From assembly GCF_016591715.1 (NCBI RefSeq), contig NZ_AP024109.1:3782001-3846000 (forward strand): 64,000 nt of DNA, in the 5' to 3' direction. The position numbers and the translations under genes were made by a program. Source of the DNA: Mesorhizobium sp. J8 (GTDB taxonomy: Bacteria > Pseudomonadota > Alphaproteobacteria > Rhizobiales > Rhizobiaceae). The first letter of the stretch is position 1; each line of letters starts with the position of its first letter. Below are positions 8,007 to 16,872 of this stretch, piece by piece. The notes below the pieces were generated by a model that made no database searches, was not told where the DNA came from, and saw only the letters and a program-made list of their open reading frames with translations.

Positions 8007-9074
8007 TTAAGGGCACGGATTGCCGACGCGCTGGTGGATGGCGTCGACCGCCTTCTGCATCTCCTCCGTCCAGGTGACGTCGGCAGAGGACAACGCCATC
8101 TCGAGCTGCGCTATCGTGGTTGCGCCGACGATGTTCGCGGTGACGAAGGGCCGGCTTGTCACATAGGCGTTCGCAAAAAGCGCCGGCTCCATGCCGAAGG
8201 AGCGCGCCAGCTCATTGTATTGAAGCAGCACTTCCGCCGCATTCGGCGTCTCGTAGCGCTGGCCGCGGTTGAACAGCTGCGAGCGCGAGCCCTGCGGCCG
8301 CGCGCCATGGTCGTATTTACCGGTCAGGTAGCCCTGCGCCAGCGGCGAATAGGGAAGGAACGCGATCTGCTCGCGCTCGCAAACCTCGGCGAGGTTCACC
8401 TCGAACGTGCGGTTGACGAGATTGTAGGCGTTCTGCAGCGAGGCGACGCGCGGACCAATGCCCTTCTCGGCTTCGAAGACGAAGCGCATGACACCCCAGG
8501 AGCTCTCGTTCGAGAGGCCGAGATGGCGGATCTTTCCCGCTTTCACCAATTCGTCGAAGACGGCGAGCGTTTCGGCAATCGGCGTCTCGTCTCCCGCACC
8601 GCCGGCCGCATCCGCACGCCGCGCCACGGCTCCGACGCGCGTCGGATTCGAGCCCCACGGAATGTCCCGGTCCGGCCAGTGGATCTGATAGAGGTCGATA
8701 TAGTCCGTGCCGAGCTTGGCCAGCGATTTCTCGACGGCGTCGAAGATGTCGGCGCGCACCAGCTTCGACGGACGATCGCCGCGGAACCACGTGTTGGCGG
8801 TGCGGCCGACCACCTTCGAGGCGAGGATGACCTTGTCGCGATTGCGATTGGCCTTCATCCAGCTGCCGATGGTCTTCTCGGTGCGCCCTTGCGTCTCCGC
8901 CTTGGGCGGAATCGGGTAAAGCTCGGCCGTGTCGATGAAATTCACGCCGCGCGAGAACGCCAGATCCATCTGCGCATGGCCCTCGGCTTCGGTGTTCTGC
9001 TGACCCCAGGTCATTGAACCGAGGCAGATTTGCGAAACAAGAAGGTCGGTCCGACCGAGGCGGCGTTTATGCAT
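8007..9074 (-). CDS. Aldo/keto reductase, Tas-like
   Basis: A 355-residue NADPH-dependent oxidoreductase of the AKR superfamily. The tetrad is recognisable: Asp and Tyr in FIDTAELYP (near 50), Lys in VILASKVVG (near 82), His in LYQIHWPD (near 130). The long insert after the His region and overall length match the Tas/YghZ-like branch. ATG 9074 begins the canonical MHKRRLGRTDLLVSQICLG, so the 18 residues encoded upstream in frame are excluded. It lies 36 bp upstream of the cysteine-desulfurase-like gene and may be cotranscribed. The substrate is unknown. Confidence 0.9.
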   Translation of the reverse strand: MHKRRLGRTDLLVSQICLGSMTWGQQNTEAEGHAQMDLAFSRGVNFIDTAELYPIPPKAETQGRTEKTIGSWMKANRNRDKVILASKVVGRTANTWFRGDRPSKLVRADIFDAVEKSLAKLGTDYIDLYQIHWPDRDIPWGSNPTRVGAVARRADAAGGAGDETPIAETLAVFDELVKAGKIRHLGLSNESSWGVMRFVFEAEKGIGPRVASLQNAYNLVNRTFEVNLAEVCEREQIAFLPYSPLAQGYLTGKYDHGARPQGSRSQLFNRGQRYETPNAAEVLLQYNELARSFGMEPALFANAYVTSRPFVTANIVGATTIAQLEMALSSADVTWTEEMQKAVDAIHQRVGNPCP

Positions 9075-9193
9075 GGGGTTTCTCCGGCGGGAGGTTGCGC
9101 GGACAGCGCAGAGAGGAAGTTCAAGCATGGAGCACAGGCCGGAGTTTCTCCAAGCCCCGCGGCCTCAGACTCTTAAGTGAATTCCGCGCGGAA

Positions 9194-9730
9194 CTACCGC
9201 CTAGCCCCAGCCAAAGCCCGCCGCTTGGCCTCGTCGATCAGCATGTTGGCCACCTGCATACGGATCATGGCGCGCTGCCGCAGATGCGGCGCCACCCGGT
9301 CCGGGTGGTTGGCGAAAGCGAAATTGCGGCGGATGCGGCCGAAATCGGCATTCTTGGCCGGACGGTCGAGGCCGAGCTCGCCGGCGATCGCTTCGGGATC
9401 GATCGGCGGCAGCTTCTCCTCCGGCCGGTGTTCCTCGCCGGCAAGCGACAGTTTCGCCTGGTCGAGAAGTGCGGCGAACTCAGCCGCGAGGTCGTCGCCG
9501 GACTCGCGATATTCGGCGGCGACGCTCTCGCCGGCGACCTTGATGCGGCCCGAATGCAATTCATCGGCCACGGACAGATAGTCGAATGGAATAGACGGCC
9601 GGGCGCCCTCTTCCTCGCCTTTCTCCGAGGCGACGATCAGGTCGTCGAGCAACGAAGCGAAATCGAGCTTGTTCCCGGTGCCGATCTCAGCCTCCCTGTG
9701 GTGCCGGCATGCGTTGATGCCGCCGAACAT
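9194..9730 (-). CDS. Hypothetical protein with C-terminal J-domain-like HPD motif
   Basis: A 178-residue protein without signal peptide or membrane segment. Its N-terminal two thirds are acidic and low in recognisable structure. The C-terminal 50 residues read as the middle of a J domain: a basic helix GRIRRNFAFA, then NHPDRV at 141-146 with the HPD tripeptide that stimulates Hsp70 ATPase, then a helix RQRAMIRMQVANMLIDEAK. A DnaK co-chaperone role is inferred from this motif alone. The gene stands alone between an aldo/keto reductase and a long intergenic region. Confidence 0.6.
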   Translation of the reverse strand: MFGGINACRHHREAEIGTGNKLDFASLLDDLIVASEKGEEEGARPSIPFDYLSVADELHSGRIKVAGESVAAEYRESGDDLAAEFAALLDQAKLSLAGEEHRPEEKLPPIDPEAIAGELGLDRPAKNADFGRIRRNFAFANHPDRVAPHLRQRAMIRMQVANMLIDEAKRRALAGARR

Positions 9731-10043
9731 AGGAGGCTCTCGTTAAAAATGAATGCTGGCGATGTTAACAATTGCCGGCTTTTGCGCCAGAGAAAGACCA
9801 CCAGTGGAAAAGGCCGGACTGCATTTCGTGCAGCCCGGCAGGGGTCGCCAGGAGTGGCGAGGAAAAAGCCGGCCATGAGCCGGCACCGGTCAATACGGTC
9901 GAGCCCACCGGAAGTTTCACTAAAAATCGATTGTGGCGGAAAAAATTTCGTCCGGCATGGCAGCCATGCAATTGCTGCACTGCACAATTTTAACAAATCG
10001 CCTATATTGTGGTGTCGGGAGGACCAACAGGGGCAACTGAGTC
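9731..10043. other. Intergenic region, 313 bp, with hairpins and a likely promoter
   Basis: No gene is seen. Two GC-rich stem-loops stand out: CCGGACTGCA / TGCAGCCCGG around 9813-9838, and GCCGGC-CATGA-GCCGGC near 9870-9886. The right side becomes AT-rich (AATTTTAACAAATCG) and ends with a TATATT box at about 10003-10008, a plausible -10 element for the small gene starting at 10044. The left side carries the divergent start of the J-domain-like gene. Confidence 0.45.
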
Positions 10044-10208
10044 ATGGGGTTCTTCACTGAAATGTTCGCTCGGCCGAGACCGCAGGAACAGCAGCGTTAC
10101 CGTGCGGCGCTCGCGCTTCTGAACGCGATGAGCAATGCCGATCGCGCCGATATCGGCATCAAACCTGCGGATTTTCCGCGCATCGCGCGCGAGATGTCGA
10201 TCCGCTGA
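10044..10208 (+). CDS. Small DUF1127-type protein (54 aa)
   Basis: A 54-residue protein, MGFFTEMFARPRPQ at its start, whose second half (ALLNAMSNADRADIGIKPAD) matches the DUF1127 pattern of a short amphipathic helix followed by a DIGI turn. Small DUF1127 proteins of alphaproteobacteria have been linked to RNA turnover and phosphate or carbon metabolism, but this copy is not characterised. It is preceded by an AT-rich promoter-like region and followed by a perfect inverted repeat, so it looks like a single-gene transcript. A second DUF1127 gene is at 28809-29057. Confidence 0.75.
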   Translation: MGFFTEMFARPRPQEQQRYRAALALLNAMSNADRADIGIKPADFPRIAREMSIR

Positions 10209-10224
10209 GATGCGCTGAACCAAA

Positions 10225-10252
10225 GAGGTTTCCCGGCATGCCGGGAAACCTC
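10225..10252. terminator. Bidirectional terminator-like perfect palindrome
   Basis: A 28-base perfect inverted repeat with arms GAGGTTTCCCGGCA / TGCCGGGAAACCTC lies between two convergent genes that end at 10208 and 10268. No uridine run follows, so it may work as an RNA-stabilising hairpin rather than a classical intrinsic terminator. Confidence 0.6.
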
Positions 10253-10267
10253 CAACCTGTTCATAAC

Positions 10268-10774
10268 TCAGCGATTTCCGAGAAAAGTCTGCTTGCCGAG
10301 CGGCACGCCATTATGGCGCAGGATGTCGTAGGCCGTCGTGACGTGGAAGTAGAAATTCGGTGTCGCGACATGCAATAGGTATTGCAGGCCGGGGAGCGTG
10401 GTTTCGCGCCCGCCAAGCCTCAGTTCGACCGTCCTGTCTTCCGACCCTTCCAGATCGGCCGCCGTGAACGACGCCAGATGATCGAGCGTCTTGGCGATCC
10501 GGGCTTGCAGCTCGGCAAAGCTCGCTTCATTGTCCTCGTATCTCGGCACCTCCCGGCCGGCGAGCCGCGACGGCGCGCCCTTGGCGTGGTCGGTGGCGAT
10601 CTGGACCTGCCTGGTCAGCGCGAACATGTCCGGCGCCAGCCGCGCGGCAAGGAACACCTGCGGATCGATCTTGCGCTCGCCGGCATTCTGCTCCGCCGCC
10701 GTCAACACGCTGGCCAGCGCCTTCAGCCTCGCGGAAAACACGCCGACCGAGATATCGTACATGGAAATGGTCAC
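10268..10774 (-). CDS. DUF1993 family protein
   Basis: A 168-residue soluble, helical protein matching the DUF1993 pattern: MYDISVGVF near the start, LAPDMFALTRQVQIATDHAK at about 50-69, and the conserved end LLHVATPNFYFHVTTAYDILRHNGVPLGK. The fold is DinB-like in character, but no metal-binding function is established. GTG 10774 has a GGGGAG ribosome binding site about eight bases upstream; ATG 10762 is an alternative. Its function is not known. Confidence 0.8.
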   Translation of the reverse strand: MTISMYDISVGVFSARLKALASVLTAAEQNAGERKIDPQVFLAARLAPDMFALTRQVQIATDHAKGAPSRLAGREVPRYEDNEASFAELQARIAKTLDHLASFTAADLEGSEDRTVELRLGGRETTLPGLQYLLHVATPNFYFHVTTAYDILRHNGVPLGKQTFLGNR

Positions 10775-10916
10775 GGGCAATCTCCCCACACGGCCCCAGC
10801 GCCGCGGGTCGTGAGCTAGCGCTTCCCATCACGATTCTTCAAGCGGTCCTGCCTGTGGCGTCACCGCGCCGCCGCAATCCCCATGGTAGTATTTTCGTTA
10901 CCGAGCGGAGGATTCG

Positions 10917-11966
10917 ATGAAAAGAGCCGTTTTCGCAGCGACCGTGTTTTTCTCACTTGCCGGCTTCACGCAGTCCGCCCCCGCGGCGGATGCGCCTTAC
11001 ATCGATGACAGATCAAGCGCCGACGCCGTCATCCGCTCGCTCTACAGCGCCATCAACCGCCACGAATTTGCCCGCGCCTGGGGCTATTTCGGCGATACGA
11101 AGCCGGCAAAAGACTTCAACGCCTTCGTCAAGGGTTACGACGGCACCGACAGCGTTGAGGTCAAGACCGGCGCCATATCGAACGAAGGGGCGGCCGGCAG
11201 CATCTATTACAGCGTTCCGGTCGCCATCCGGGCGACCGACAAGAAGGGCGAGCCCAAGGTTTTTGCCGGCTGCTACACGGTCCGCCAGGTCAACGCGCAG
11301 ATCCAGGAGCCGCCCTTCCAGCCGATCTTCATCGACAAGGGCGCGCTGAAGCCGTCGACCGAGGATTTCGACAGCGCCGTGCCGGCAAGCTGCGGCGACG
11401 GCCCACCACCGCCGAAGAAGGACGAGGCGCTGGAGCAGGCCAGGAAAGCCTTCCTCGCCACCTATGGCGACCAGTGCGACAAGGAGGATCCTGACGGCAA
11501 GCCGGTCGGCGAACCCGAGGCTCACTCCATCCACTACAAGGACAAGGACGCCCAGCCCAACGATCCCGAACGCGAGACGCGGCTGTTCCGCTTCTTCTGT
11601 TCGATGGCCGCCTATAACGAGACGGCGGTCTACTACATCGCCGATGACGTCAACGGCGTCTCACAGTTGCAGTTCACCGAGCCGGATCTCGACATCCGCT
11701 ACGAGAACAACAACAGCGAAGGCAAGGTCGAGTCGATCCACATCATTGGTTTCAAGACCAGCGGCTGGGCGACCAACTCGGACTATGACGACAACACCAA
11801 GACCATCACCACATCGAACAAATGGCGTGGTGCGGGGGATGCATCGTCATCGGGAACCTATCTTTTCCGCAACGGCGATTTCTCGCTCGTCCAGTATGAC
11901 GTCGATGCTTCCTATGACGGCGAGATCAATCCGCAGACGGTCATCGACTACAACACCGCCCCTTGA
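10917..11966 (+). CDS. Exported DUF1176-like protein
   Basis: A 349-residue secreted protein with a clear signal peptide (residues 1-24, cleavage after AAD or APA). The first half looks like an NTF2-type domain (SADAVIRSLYSAINRHEFAR). The second half resembles DUF1176: CDKEDPDG, an FRFFC strand, then NKWRGAGDASSSGTYLF and YDGEINP near the C terminus. Four cysteines in the mature chain could form disulfides in the periplasm. GGAGGATTCG precedes ATG 10917. Its role is unknown; the gene is convergent with the hydrolase gene 13 bp away. Confidence 0.7.
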   Translation: MKRAVFAATVFFSLAGFTQSAPAADAPYIDDRSSADAVIRSLYSAINRHEFARAWGYFGDTKPAKDFNAFVKGYDGTDSVEVKTGAISNEGAAGSIYYSVPVAIRATDKKGEPKVFAGCYTVRQVNAQIQEPPFQPIFIDKGALKPSTEDFDSAVPASCGDGPPPPKKDEALEQARKAFLATYGDQCDKEDPDGKPVGEPEAHSIHYKDKDAQPNDPERETRLFRFFCSMAAYNETAVYYIADDVNGVSQLQFTEPDLDIRYENNNSEGKVESIHIIGFKTSGWATNSDYDDNTKTITTSNKWRGAGDASSSGTYLFRNGDFSLVQYDVDASYDGEINPQTVIDYNTAP

Positions 11967-11979
11967 CGCAGAACGTTGA

Positions 11980-12867
11980 TCAGGGGGCTTTCGTCAGCAT
12001 CCAGTTGAGCGTGCCGCGCCAGTCGACCATGCGAATGGGCGTGCCGTGCGTGCCTGTCTCGAAGCGGACGAACCGGGTCGGGTAAGACTTCTTGGCCAGG
12101 ATCGAGCGGAAGAAGGCTTCCTGCTTCTCCACCGGGAAGACCACATCATGGCTGCCCTGCCCGAAAAACACCGGCACGCGGCGCTTGAAGGCGGGGCTGG
12201 TGAGAAAGCTGTCGTCCCAGAGCGAACCGAGCAGCAGCAGCCCATTGATGCGGCCGCCGGTGTCCTTGCGCGCGGCGAGCTTCCAGCAGATCATGCCGCC
12301 CATCGAGCCGCAGGCGACGAAGATCTTCGCACCCGGCGATTGTTGGGCATAGTGATCGATCAATGCCGCGACCTGCGCCGCGCCCTTGTCGCCGAAATCC
12401 GGGAAATCCGGCGAAAGATAGAGCCCGTTGTTGGCAGCCATCAGGTTCTTGATGCGGTTGAAATTGCCGCCGAACGTAAAATCGTCAACGCCCTGCTTTC
12501 GGCTGCCGCCTTGCCCGTGCAGGTAGAGCACGATTATGGAAGCGCCTTGCGTCCTGCCGACCGCGACATGCCTTATATCGCCGGCGTCGGTCTTCAGCAT
12601 CAGGTCCTGCTGCACTTTGCGCACGCCCGGGTCGGTGTATTGCGCACGAACGCGCTTTTCCGGCACCTCGTCGCGCTGGTTGATATCGCGCATCTCGTGA
12701 TAGTCGAGGACGGTATAGGCGCCATTGTCGCCAGTCGAGAGCGCTGCAGGATAGGCGAAGAGGTCGTCCTTGAACGGCTTCAGCGAAAGCGTCTGCGCCT
12801 CAGCGGCCGAAAGGGACAGCGCTGTTGCGGTGACCAGGGCGAAGAGACGTCGCAAGCGGAAAGACAT
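11980..12867 (-). CDS. Exported alpha/beta hydrolase
   Basis: A 295-residue protein with a signal peptide (MSFRLRRLFALVTATALS, cut near AEAQ) followed by an alpha/beta-hydrolase domain. The oxyanion strand reads VLYLHGQGGSRKQG and the nucleophile elbow CGSMGGMI provides the catalytic Ser. An acid and a His are likely in GQGSHDVVFP and ETGTHGTPIRM. A periplasmic esterase or lipase role is inferred; no substrate can be named. ATG 12867 is preferred over a start at 12903, which would overlap the preceding gene and place charged residues before the signal. Confidence 0.75.
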   Translation of the reverse strand: MSFRLRRLFALVTATALSLSAAEAQTLSLKPFKDDLFAYPAALSTGDNGAYTVLDYHEMRDINQRDEVPEKRVRAQYTDPGVRKVQQDLMLKTDAGDIRHVAVGRTQGASIIVLYLHGQGGSRKQGVDDFTFGGNFNRIKNLMAANNGLYLSPDFPDFGDKGAAQVAALIDHYAQQSPGAKIFVACGSMGGMICWKLAARKDTGGRINGLLLLGSLWDDSFLTSPAFKRRVPVFFGQGSHDVVFPVEKQEAFFRSILAKKSYPTRFVRFETGTHGTPIRMVDWRGTLNWMLTKAP

Positions 12868-12899
12868 GAGAGAGCCATGCGAAATTCGGCTCTGCTTTG

Positions 12900-14516
12900 T
12901 CAATCCTGCAGAACGCCGCCCGCACCTTCCAGCGCCTCGGTCGTGTCGACATCGATCGCGGCGCCCTGCCCGATTTCGACGTCGATGACGTCGAGGCCTT
13001 CGGCTTCGACCAGATGCCGCGCGCCGGTATCGCCCTCAAGCTGCGCGACGCCCGCGAAAAGCGATCGCGGCAAAAGCACCGGATTGCCGCGCTTGCCCTG
13101 ATGCGAGGCGCGTACGACCGCGTGCCCGCCGGAACGGCGGAACGCATCGATCAGGCTGTCGAGGTCTTTCGATGAAACGCCGGGCATGTCGCCGAGCACG
13201 ATCATGGCGCCTGCCGCATCGGGCCCGACCCTCGCGATGCCCGCCTTCAGCGACGATGCCAGACCATCGGCGAAGTCCGGATTGTCGGCGAGGCTCACGC
13301 CGAGGCCGGAGAGCGCGGAGCGCACGCGCTCGCGCTGGTGGCCGGTGACGACGATGGTGCTGGCAGCCTTCGAGCCCAGAGCCCGCCGGGCGGTGCGGCG
13401 CACCAGCGGCTCGCCGTCGAACAGCGCCAGAAGCTTGTTCGGTCCGCCCATGCGGCTCGAGCGGCCGGCGGCCAGAAGCACGATATCGACCTTCAGCGCC
13501 GCCCTTGCCGGCTGCGGGGCAGGCTCGCGCGGCTGCGGCCTTGTCGGGATTTCCATCAGAAGTCCGCCGACGCCCATGCCGGCAATATCGCCCGCCGTCA
13601 CCTCCAGCCCGGCAATCAGGCGATCGAGCACCCAGTCGAAGCCGTTCTCCTTCGGGCTGCGCGCGCATCCGGGCGCGCCGACGACGCGCTTGCCGTCCAG
13701 CGTTCCGAGCACCAGCAGATTGCCGGGGTCGACCGGCATGCCGGCACGGACGACGGTACCTCCAGCACGTTCGATCGCGGCCGGCACGACATCGGCAAAA
13801 TCGCTCATCGCCGAGGCGCCGAAGATCACCACCATGTCATTGTCGCGCGCCAGCTGGGTTGCGGCCGCGGCGACCGGCGCAATTTCATGCGGCGTGCGCC
13901 GCTCGGCCGTCAGCCGGCCGCCTGAGCGCGCCAACCGCGCCTCTGTGACGCGCAGCGTCTTGTCGAGCATGCTCGGCTTGACGCCCGGAAGCACCGTCTG
14001 GATGACGCCGACAGTGATGGGACGATAGGCGTTGACGGCAAATATCTCGCGGCCGGCGCAAATCTTAACCACGCTGTCCACCAGGCTTGCGGCAACGGCA
14101 AAGGGGATGATCTTCACCGTCGCCACCATCTGCCCCTTCTCGACCGGCGCATGCTGCGCCAGCGTCGCGATGGTGATGGCCGGATCGACGGCGTTGATGG
14201 CGTCGATCATTCCGGCATCGACGGTAAAGACGCCGGCAGCGCCTGCATGCAGGTTCACCCGCCCGGTTGCGGCAGGCTTCACCTCAACGTTGCGGTGGCT
14301 CATGGCGGCGGCGATCTTGGCGGCGGCGGCATCCTCGCCGAGATCGTCCTGATCGAGGACAGCCGCGACGACTTCGCCGACGCCAGCGGCCTTGAGCGCC
14401 GCTATATCCTCGCGGCTCAGCCGCTGCGCCTTGCGGAAGCGTTTTTCGCCGGCGGCGGTCGCATGCGCCAGCACCGCCCCTTCCGCCTCATCGATCGGAA
14501 CCGGCCCGAATTTCAC
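12900..14516 (-). CDS. Fused molybdopterin-binding / MobA-like nucleotidyltransferase
   Basis: A 538-residue two-domain protein. Residues 1 to about 335 hold a MoeA/MoCF molybdopterin-binding domain (VIFGASAMSDFADVVPAAI near 240). Residues about 345-538 are a MobA/MocA nucleotidyltransferase with the LLAAGRSSRMGGPNKLLALF loop that binds the nucleotide phosphates. MocA-type enzymes attach CMP to molybdopterin for CO dehydrogenase and xanthine dehydrogenase relatives, which fits the cox-like neighbours. GTG 14516 overlaps the upstream stop as GTGA, so the two genes are translationally coupled; the longer upstream frame lacks matching sequence. Confidence 0.88.
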   Translation of the reverse strand: MKFGPVPIDEAEGAVLAHATAAGEKRFRKAQRLSREDIAALKAAGVGEVVAAVLDQDDLGEDAAAAKIAAAMSHRNVEVKPAATGRVNLHAGAAGVFTVDAGMIDAINAVDPAITIATLAQHAPVEKGQMVATVKIIPFAVAASLVDSVVKICAGREIFAVNAYRPITVGVIQTVLPGVKPSMLDKTLRVTEARLARSGGRLTAERRTPHEIAPVAAAATQLARDNDMVVIFGASAMSDFADVVPAAIERAGGTVVRAGMPVDPGNLLVLGTLDGKRVVGAPGCARSPKENGFDWVLDRLIAGLEVTAGDIAGMGVGGLLMEIPTRPQPREPAPQPARAALKVDIVLLAAGRSSRMGGPNKLLALFDGEPLVRRTARRALGSKAASTIVVTGHQRERVRSALSGLGVSLADNPDFADGLASSLKAGIARVGPDAAGAMIVLGDMPGVSSKDLDSLIDAFRRSGGHAVVRASHQGKRGNPVLLPRSLFAGVAQLEGDTGARHLVEAEGLDVIDVEIGQGAAIDVDTTEALEGAGGVLQD

Positions 14517-15217
14517 GCCACGGCGCCTTTTGCTTCGAGACCGCGCGAGCGGAAGGCATGAATGGTCTGCGCAAGCACCGCGACGGCGATCTCCGCCGGA
14601 CTGGCCGCGCCGATGTCGAGACCGATCGGCGCGTGGATGCGGGCGATCTGGTCGGCGCCGGCACCGAGCGCCAGCAGGCGTTCGACACGCTTGGCGTGGG
14701 TCTTGCGGCTGCCGAGCGCCCCGACATAGAAGCACCGCGCGTCGAGCGCCGCCTTCAGCGCGAAATCGTCGATCTTCGGATCATGGGTGACGGCGGCAAG
14801 CGCGGTATAGCTGTCGAGCGGCGCGCGCTTCAGCACATCCTCCGGCCATTCGGCATGCAGCGCGACCTCCGGAAAGCGCTCCGGCGTGGCGAAAGCTGTG
14901 CGAGGGTCGATGATCTCGACCGGGTAGCCGGCGATCCTGGCCATCGGCGCCAGCGCCTGGCTGATATGCACCGCGCCGACCACCACGAGGCGCGGGCGCG
15001 GCAGATGCGCGTTGAGGAAGAAGGTCCGCCCTTCCGCCTCCACAGACCGCGAATTGCCGGTGCGGAACGCATTGGCGATCGCCGCCCCGAGATCGCCAGC
15101 GACATGGTCGCCCTCGCGCACGATGCGGTCTCGGCCGTCGCCGAGATCGGTGACAAGCACGGCCGCTCGACGGGCGCGGCGTTCCTCGTTCAATGTCTTG
15201 AGGACGTATGGATCCAT
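14513..15217 (-). CDS. XdhC family protein, Rossmann domain half
   Basis: A 234-residue protein corresponding to the C-terminal NAD(P)-binding part of XdhC/CoxI, the chaperone that inserts sulfurated molybdenum cofactor into molybdenum hydroxylases. The nucleotide-binding strand reads RPRLVVVGAVHISQAL (near 75), where the usual third Gly is replaced by Val. The C terminus carries YVGALGSRKTHAKRVERL and PIGLDIGAASPAEIAVAVLA, both XdhC signatures. It starts six bases after the gene for the N-terminal half stops and overlaps the next gene by four bases. Confidence 0.9.
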   Translation of the reverse strand: MDPYVLKTLNEERRARRAAVLVTDLGDGRDRIVREGDHVAGDLGAAIANAFRTGNSRSVEAEGRTFFLNAHLPRPRLVVVGAVHISQALAPMARIAGYPVEIIDPRTAFATPERFPEVALHAEWPEDVLKRAPLDSYTALAAVTHDPKIDDFALKAALDARCFYVGALGSRKTHAKRVERLLALGAGADQIARIHAPIGLDIGAASPAEIAVAVLAQTIHAFRSRGLEAKGAVA

Positions 15218-15223
15218 GAATGA

Positions 15224-15562
15224 TCAGCCCAGCCTTTCGACATAGACCTTGATGCGGCCGCCGCACGACAGCCCCACCTGCCAGGCGGTTTCGTCGGCGA
15301 CGCCGAACTCCAGCATCCTGGCCTTGCCACTGTCGATGACGTCCATCGCCTCTGTCACGACAGCACCCTCGACGCAGCCGCCTGAGACCGAGCCATGGAA
15401 ATTGCCATCGGCGTCGATGACCAGATGGCTGCCGACCGGACGCGGCGCCGAACCCCAGGTCTCGACCACGGTCGCGATGGCGACATCCTTGCCGTCCTTC
15501 ATCCAGCTTTCCGCGATGATCAGCGGATCGCGGGCCTCATCGAGATAAATGCTCTCATCCAT
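15224..15562 (-). CDS. XdhC family protein, N-terminal CoxI domain half
   Basis: A 112-residue protein equal to the XdhC_CoxI N-terminal domain. Landmarks are VAIATVVETWGSAPRPVGSH at about 27-46 and FHGSVSGGCVEGAV at about 55-68, where the GGC cysteine is the residue implicated in binding molybdenum cofactor. C-terminal LSCGGRIKVYVE is also typical. The domain is normally fused to the Rossmann part but is encoded separately here, as seen in some CO-dehydrogenase clusters. It lies 55 bp after the VWA gene and is presumably cotranscribed. Confidence 0.9.
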   Translation of the reverse strand: MDESIYLDEARDPLIIAESWMKDGKDVAIATVVETWGSAPRPVGSHLVIDADGNFHGSVSGGCVEGAVVTEAMDVIDSGKARMLEFGVADETAWQVGLSCGGRIKVYVERLG

Positions 15563-15617
15563 CGTCGCTTCTCACAAAGTCTGTTTTTCCCGAGCCAAGA
15601 TTCCAAGGATCATATGG

Positions 15618-16868
15618 CTACGCAGCGCGCCTGTCGCCAGGTCGCATCCAGCGGCGCGGATCGACCACGGCGGCCGGCCGCTGGTCGAGAGAGGCGCAAA
15701 GATCGGCCAGCGCGTCGAGATTATGCACCGCCCGGAACTCGTCGACATAGGGCAGCATCGCCTTGACGCCACGGGCGCGCGCCTCGAACCCGTCGAAGCG
15801 CAGCAGCGGATTGAGCCAGATCAGCCGCCGGCAGGATTTATGCAGCCGCTCCATCTCCTGCGACAGGCCGGTGACGTCGTCGCGTTCCAGCCCGTCGGTG
15901 ATGAGGAGCACCACGGCGCCCTGCCCCAGCACGCGCCGTGACCACAGCCGGTTGAACTCGGCAAGCGTATCGCCGATACGGGTGCCGCCCGACCAGTCCT
16001 TCACCGCCGCCGAGCATTCGGCCAGTGCCTCGTCCGGATCGCGGTGGCGCATCTGCCGCGTCAGGTTGGTCAGCCGCGTGCCGAAGACGAAGGCATGCAC
16101 GCGCCGGCGCTTTTCCGTCAACGCATGCAGGAAATGCAGGAAGATGCGCGTGTACTGGCTCATCGAGCCGGAAATGTCGGCCAGCACCACCAGCGGCGGG
16201 TGCACTTCACGCTGCGAGCGGAATTTCGGCAGGATAAGCGCGCCGCCGGTGCGCGCGGCCGAGCGCATCATGGCGCGCGGATCGACGCGGCGCCCCTGCG
16301 CGTCGGCCTTGAAGCGCCGCGTGCGGACGAGGTCGAAGGGCAGGCGCAAGGCCATGATCGCCTTTTTGGCCTCGGCCATTTCGCCGGCATCCATCTGGGC
16401 GAAGTCCTTGCCGCGCAGCACCTCGTTGCCGGAAAAAGTCATCCGCGCATCGACCTCGACCTCCGGCACTTCGCGCGCCGGCTGGTTTTTCCGATGGCCT
16501 TCGAACATCGCCTGGCTGACGCGGTTCTCCGCCGCCCGCGGCTGCTGTTTCTCGCGATCGTCCGGCGCGACCGGCGAGAACATCGCCAATAGTTTCTCGA
16601 TCAGCTCGCGCGATTTCCAGAACAGGCGGAAAGCCTCGTCGAAGACGGGATGATCCTCGTGCCGCGAGACGAGCACCGCATGCAGCGTCCAGTAGAAATC
16701 GTCGCGCGAGCCGATGCCGGCGGCAAGCACCGCCTCGATGGCGTCCTTCACCGAGGCCGGACTGACGCGCATGCCGGCCTTGCGCAAGGCGCGGGCGAAA
16801 TAGACGATGTTGTCGGCGATACGCCCATCGGCGAGCGCTTCCTTGGGTTCCGGACGCGGCGACGGCAT
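15618..16868 (-). CDS. coxE: CoxE-like VWA domain protein
   Basis: A 416-residue protein with a helical N-terminal half and a C-terminal von Willebrand A domain. The MIDAS metal site is seen as DISGSMS at 231-237, and a later LLITDGLERDD supplies further ligands. CoxE partners with the CoxD ATPase to assemble the copper-molybdenum site of CO dehydrogenase in Oligotropha; related pairs serve other molybdenum hydroxylases. It starts four bases after the ATPase gene stops. The symbol reflects family and context, since no coxMSL genes are visible. Confidence 0.85.
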   Translation of the reverse strand: MPSPRPEPKEALADGRIADNIVYFARALRKAGMRVSPASVKDAIEAVLAAGIGSRDDFYWTLHAVLVSRHEDHPVFDEAFRLFWKSRELIEKLLAMFSPVAPDDREKQQPRAAENRVSQAMFEGHRKNQPAREVPEVEVDARMTFSGNEVLRGKDFAQMDAGEMAEAKKAIMALRLPFDLVRTRRFKADAQGRRVDPRAMMRSAARTGGALILPKFRSQREVHPPLVVLADISGSMSQYTRIFLHFLHALTEKRRRVHAFVFGTRLTNLTRQMRHRDPDEALAECSAAVKDWSGGTRIGDTLAEFNRLWSRRVLGQGAVVLLITDGLERDDVTGLSQEMERLHKSCRRLIWLNPLLRFDGFEARARGVKAMLPYVDEFRAVHNLDALADLCASLDQRPAAVVDPRRWMRPGDRRAA

Positions 16869-16872
16869 CGCC

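Noticed and set aside
7605..9017. Plus-strand frame of about 470 codons opposite the desulfurase-like and aldo/keto reductase genes
   Set aside because: Antisense to two supported genes; composition is Arg-rich without domains.
12046..13101. Plus-strand frame opposite the exported hydrolase
   Set aside because: Antisense to a gene with signal peptide and GxSxG motif; no independent support.
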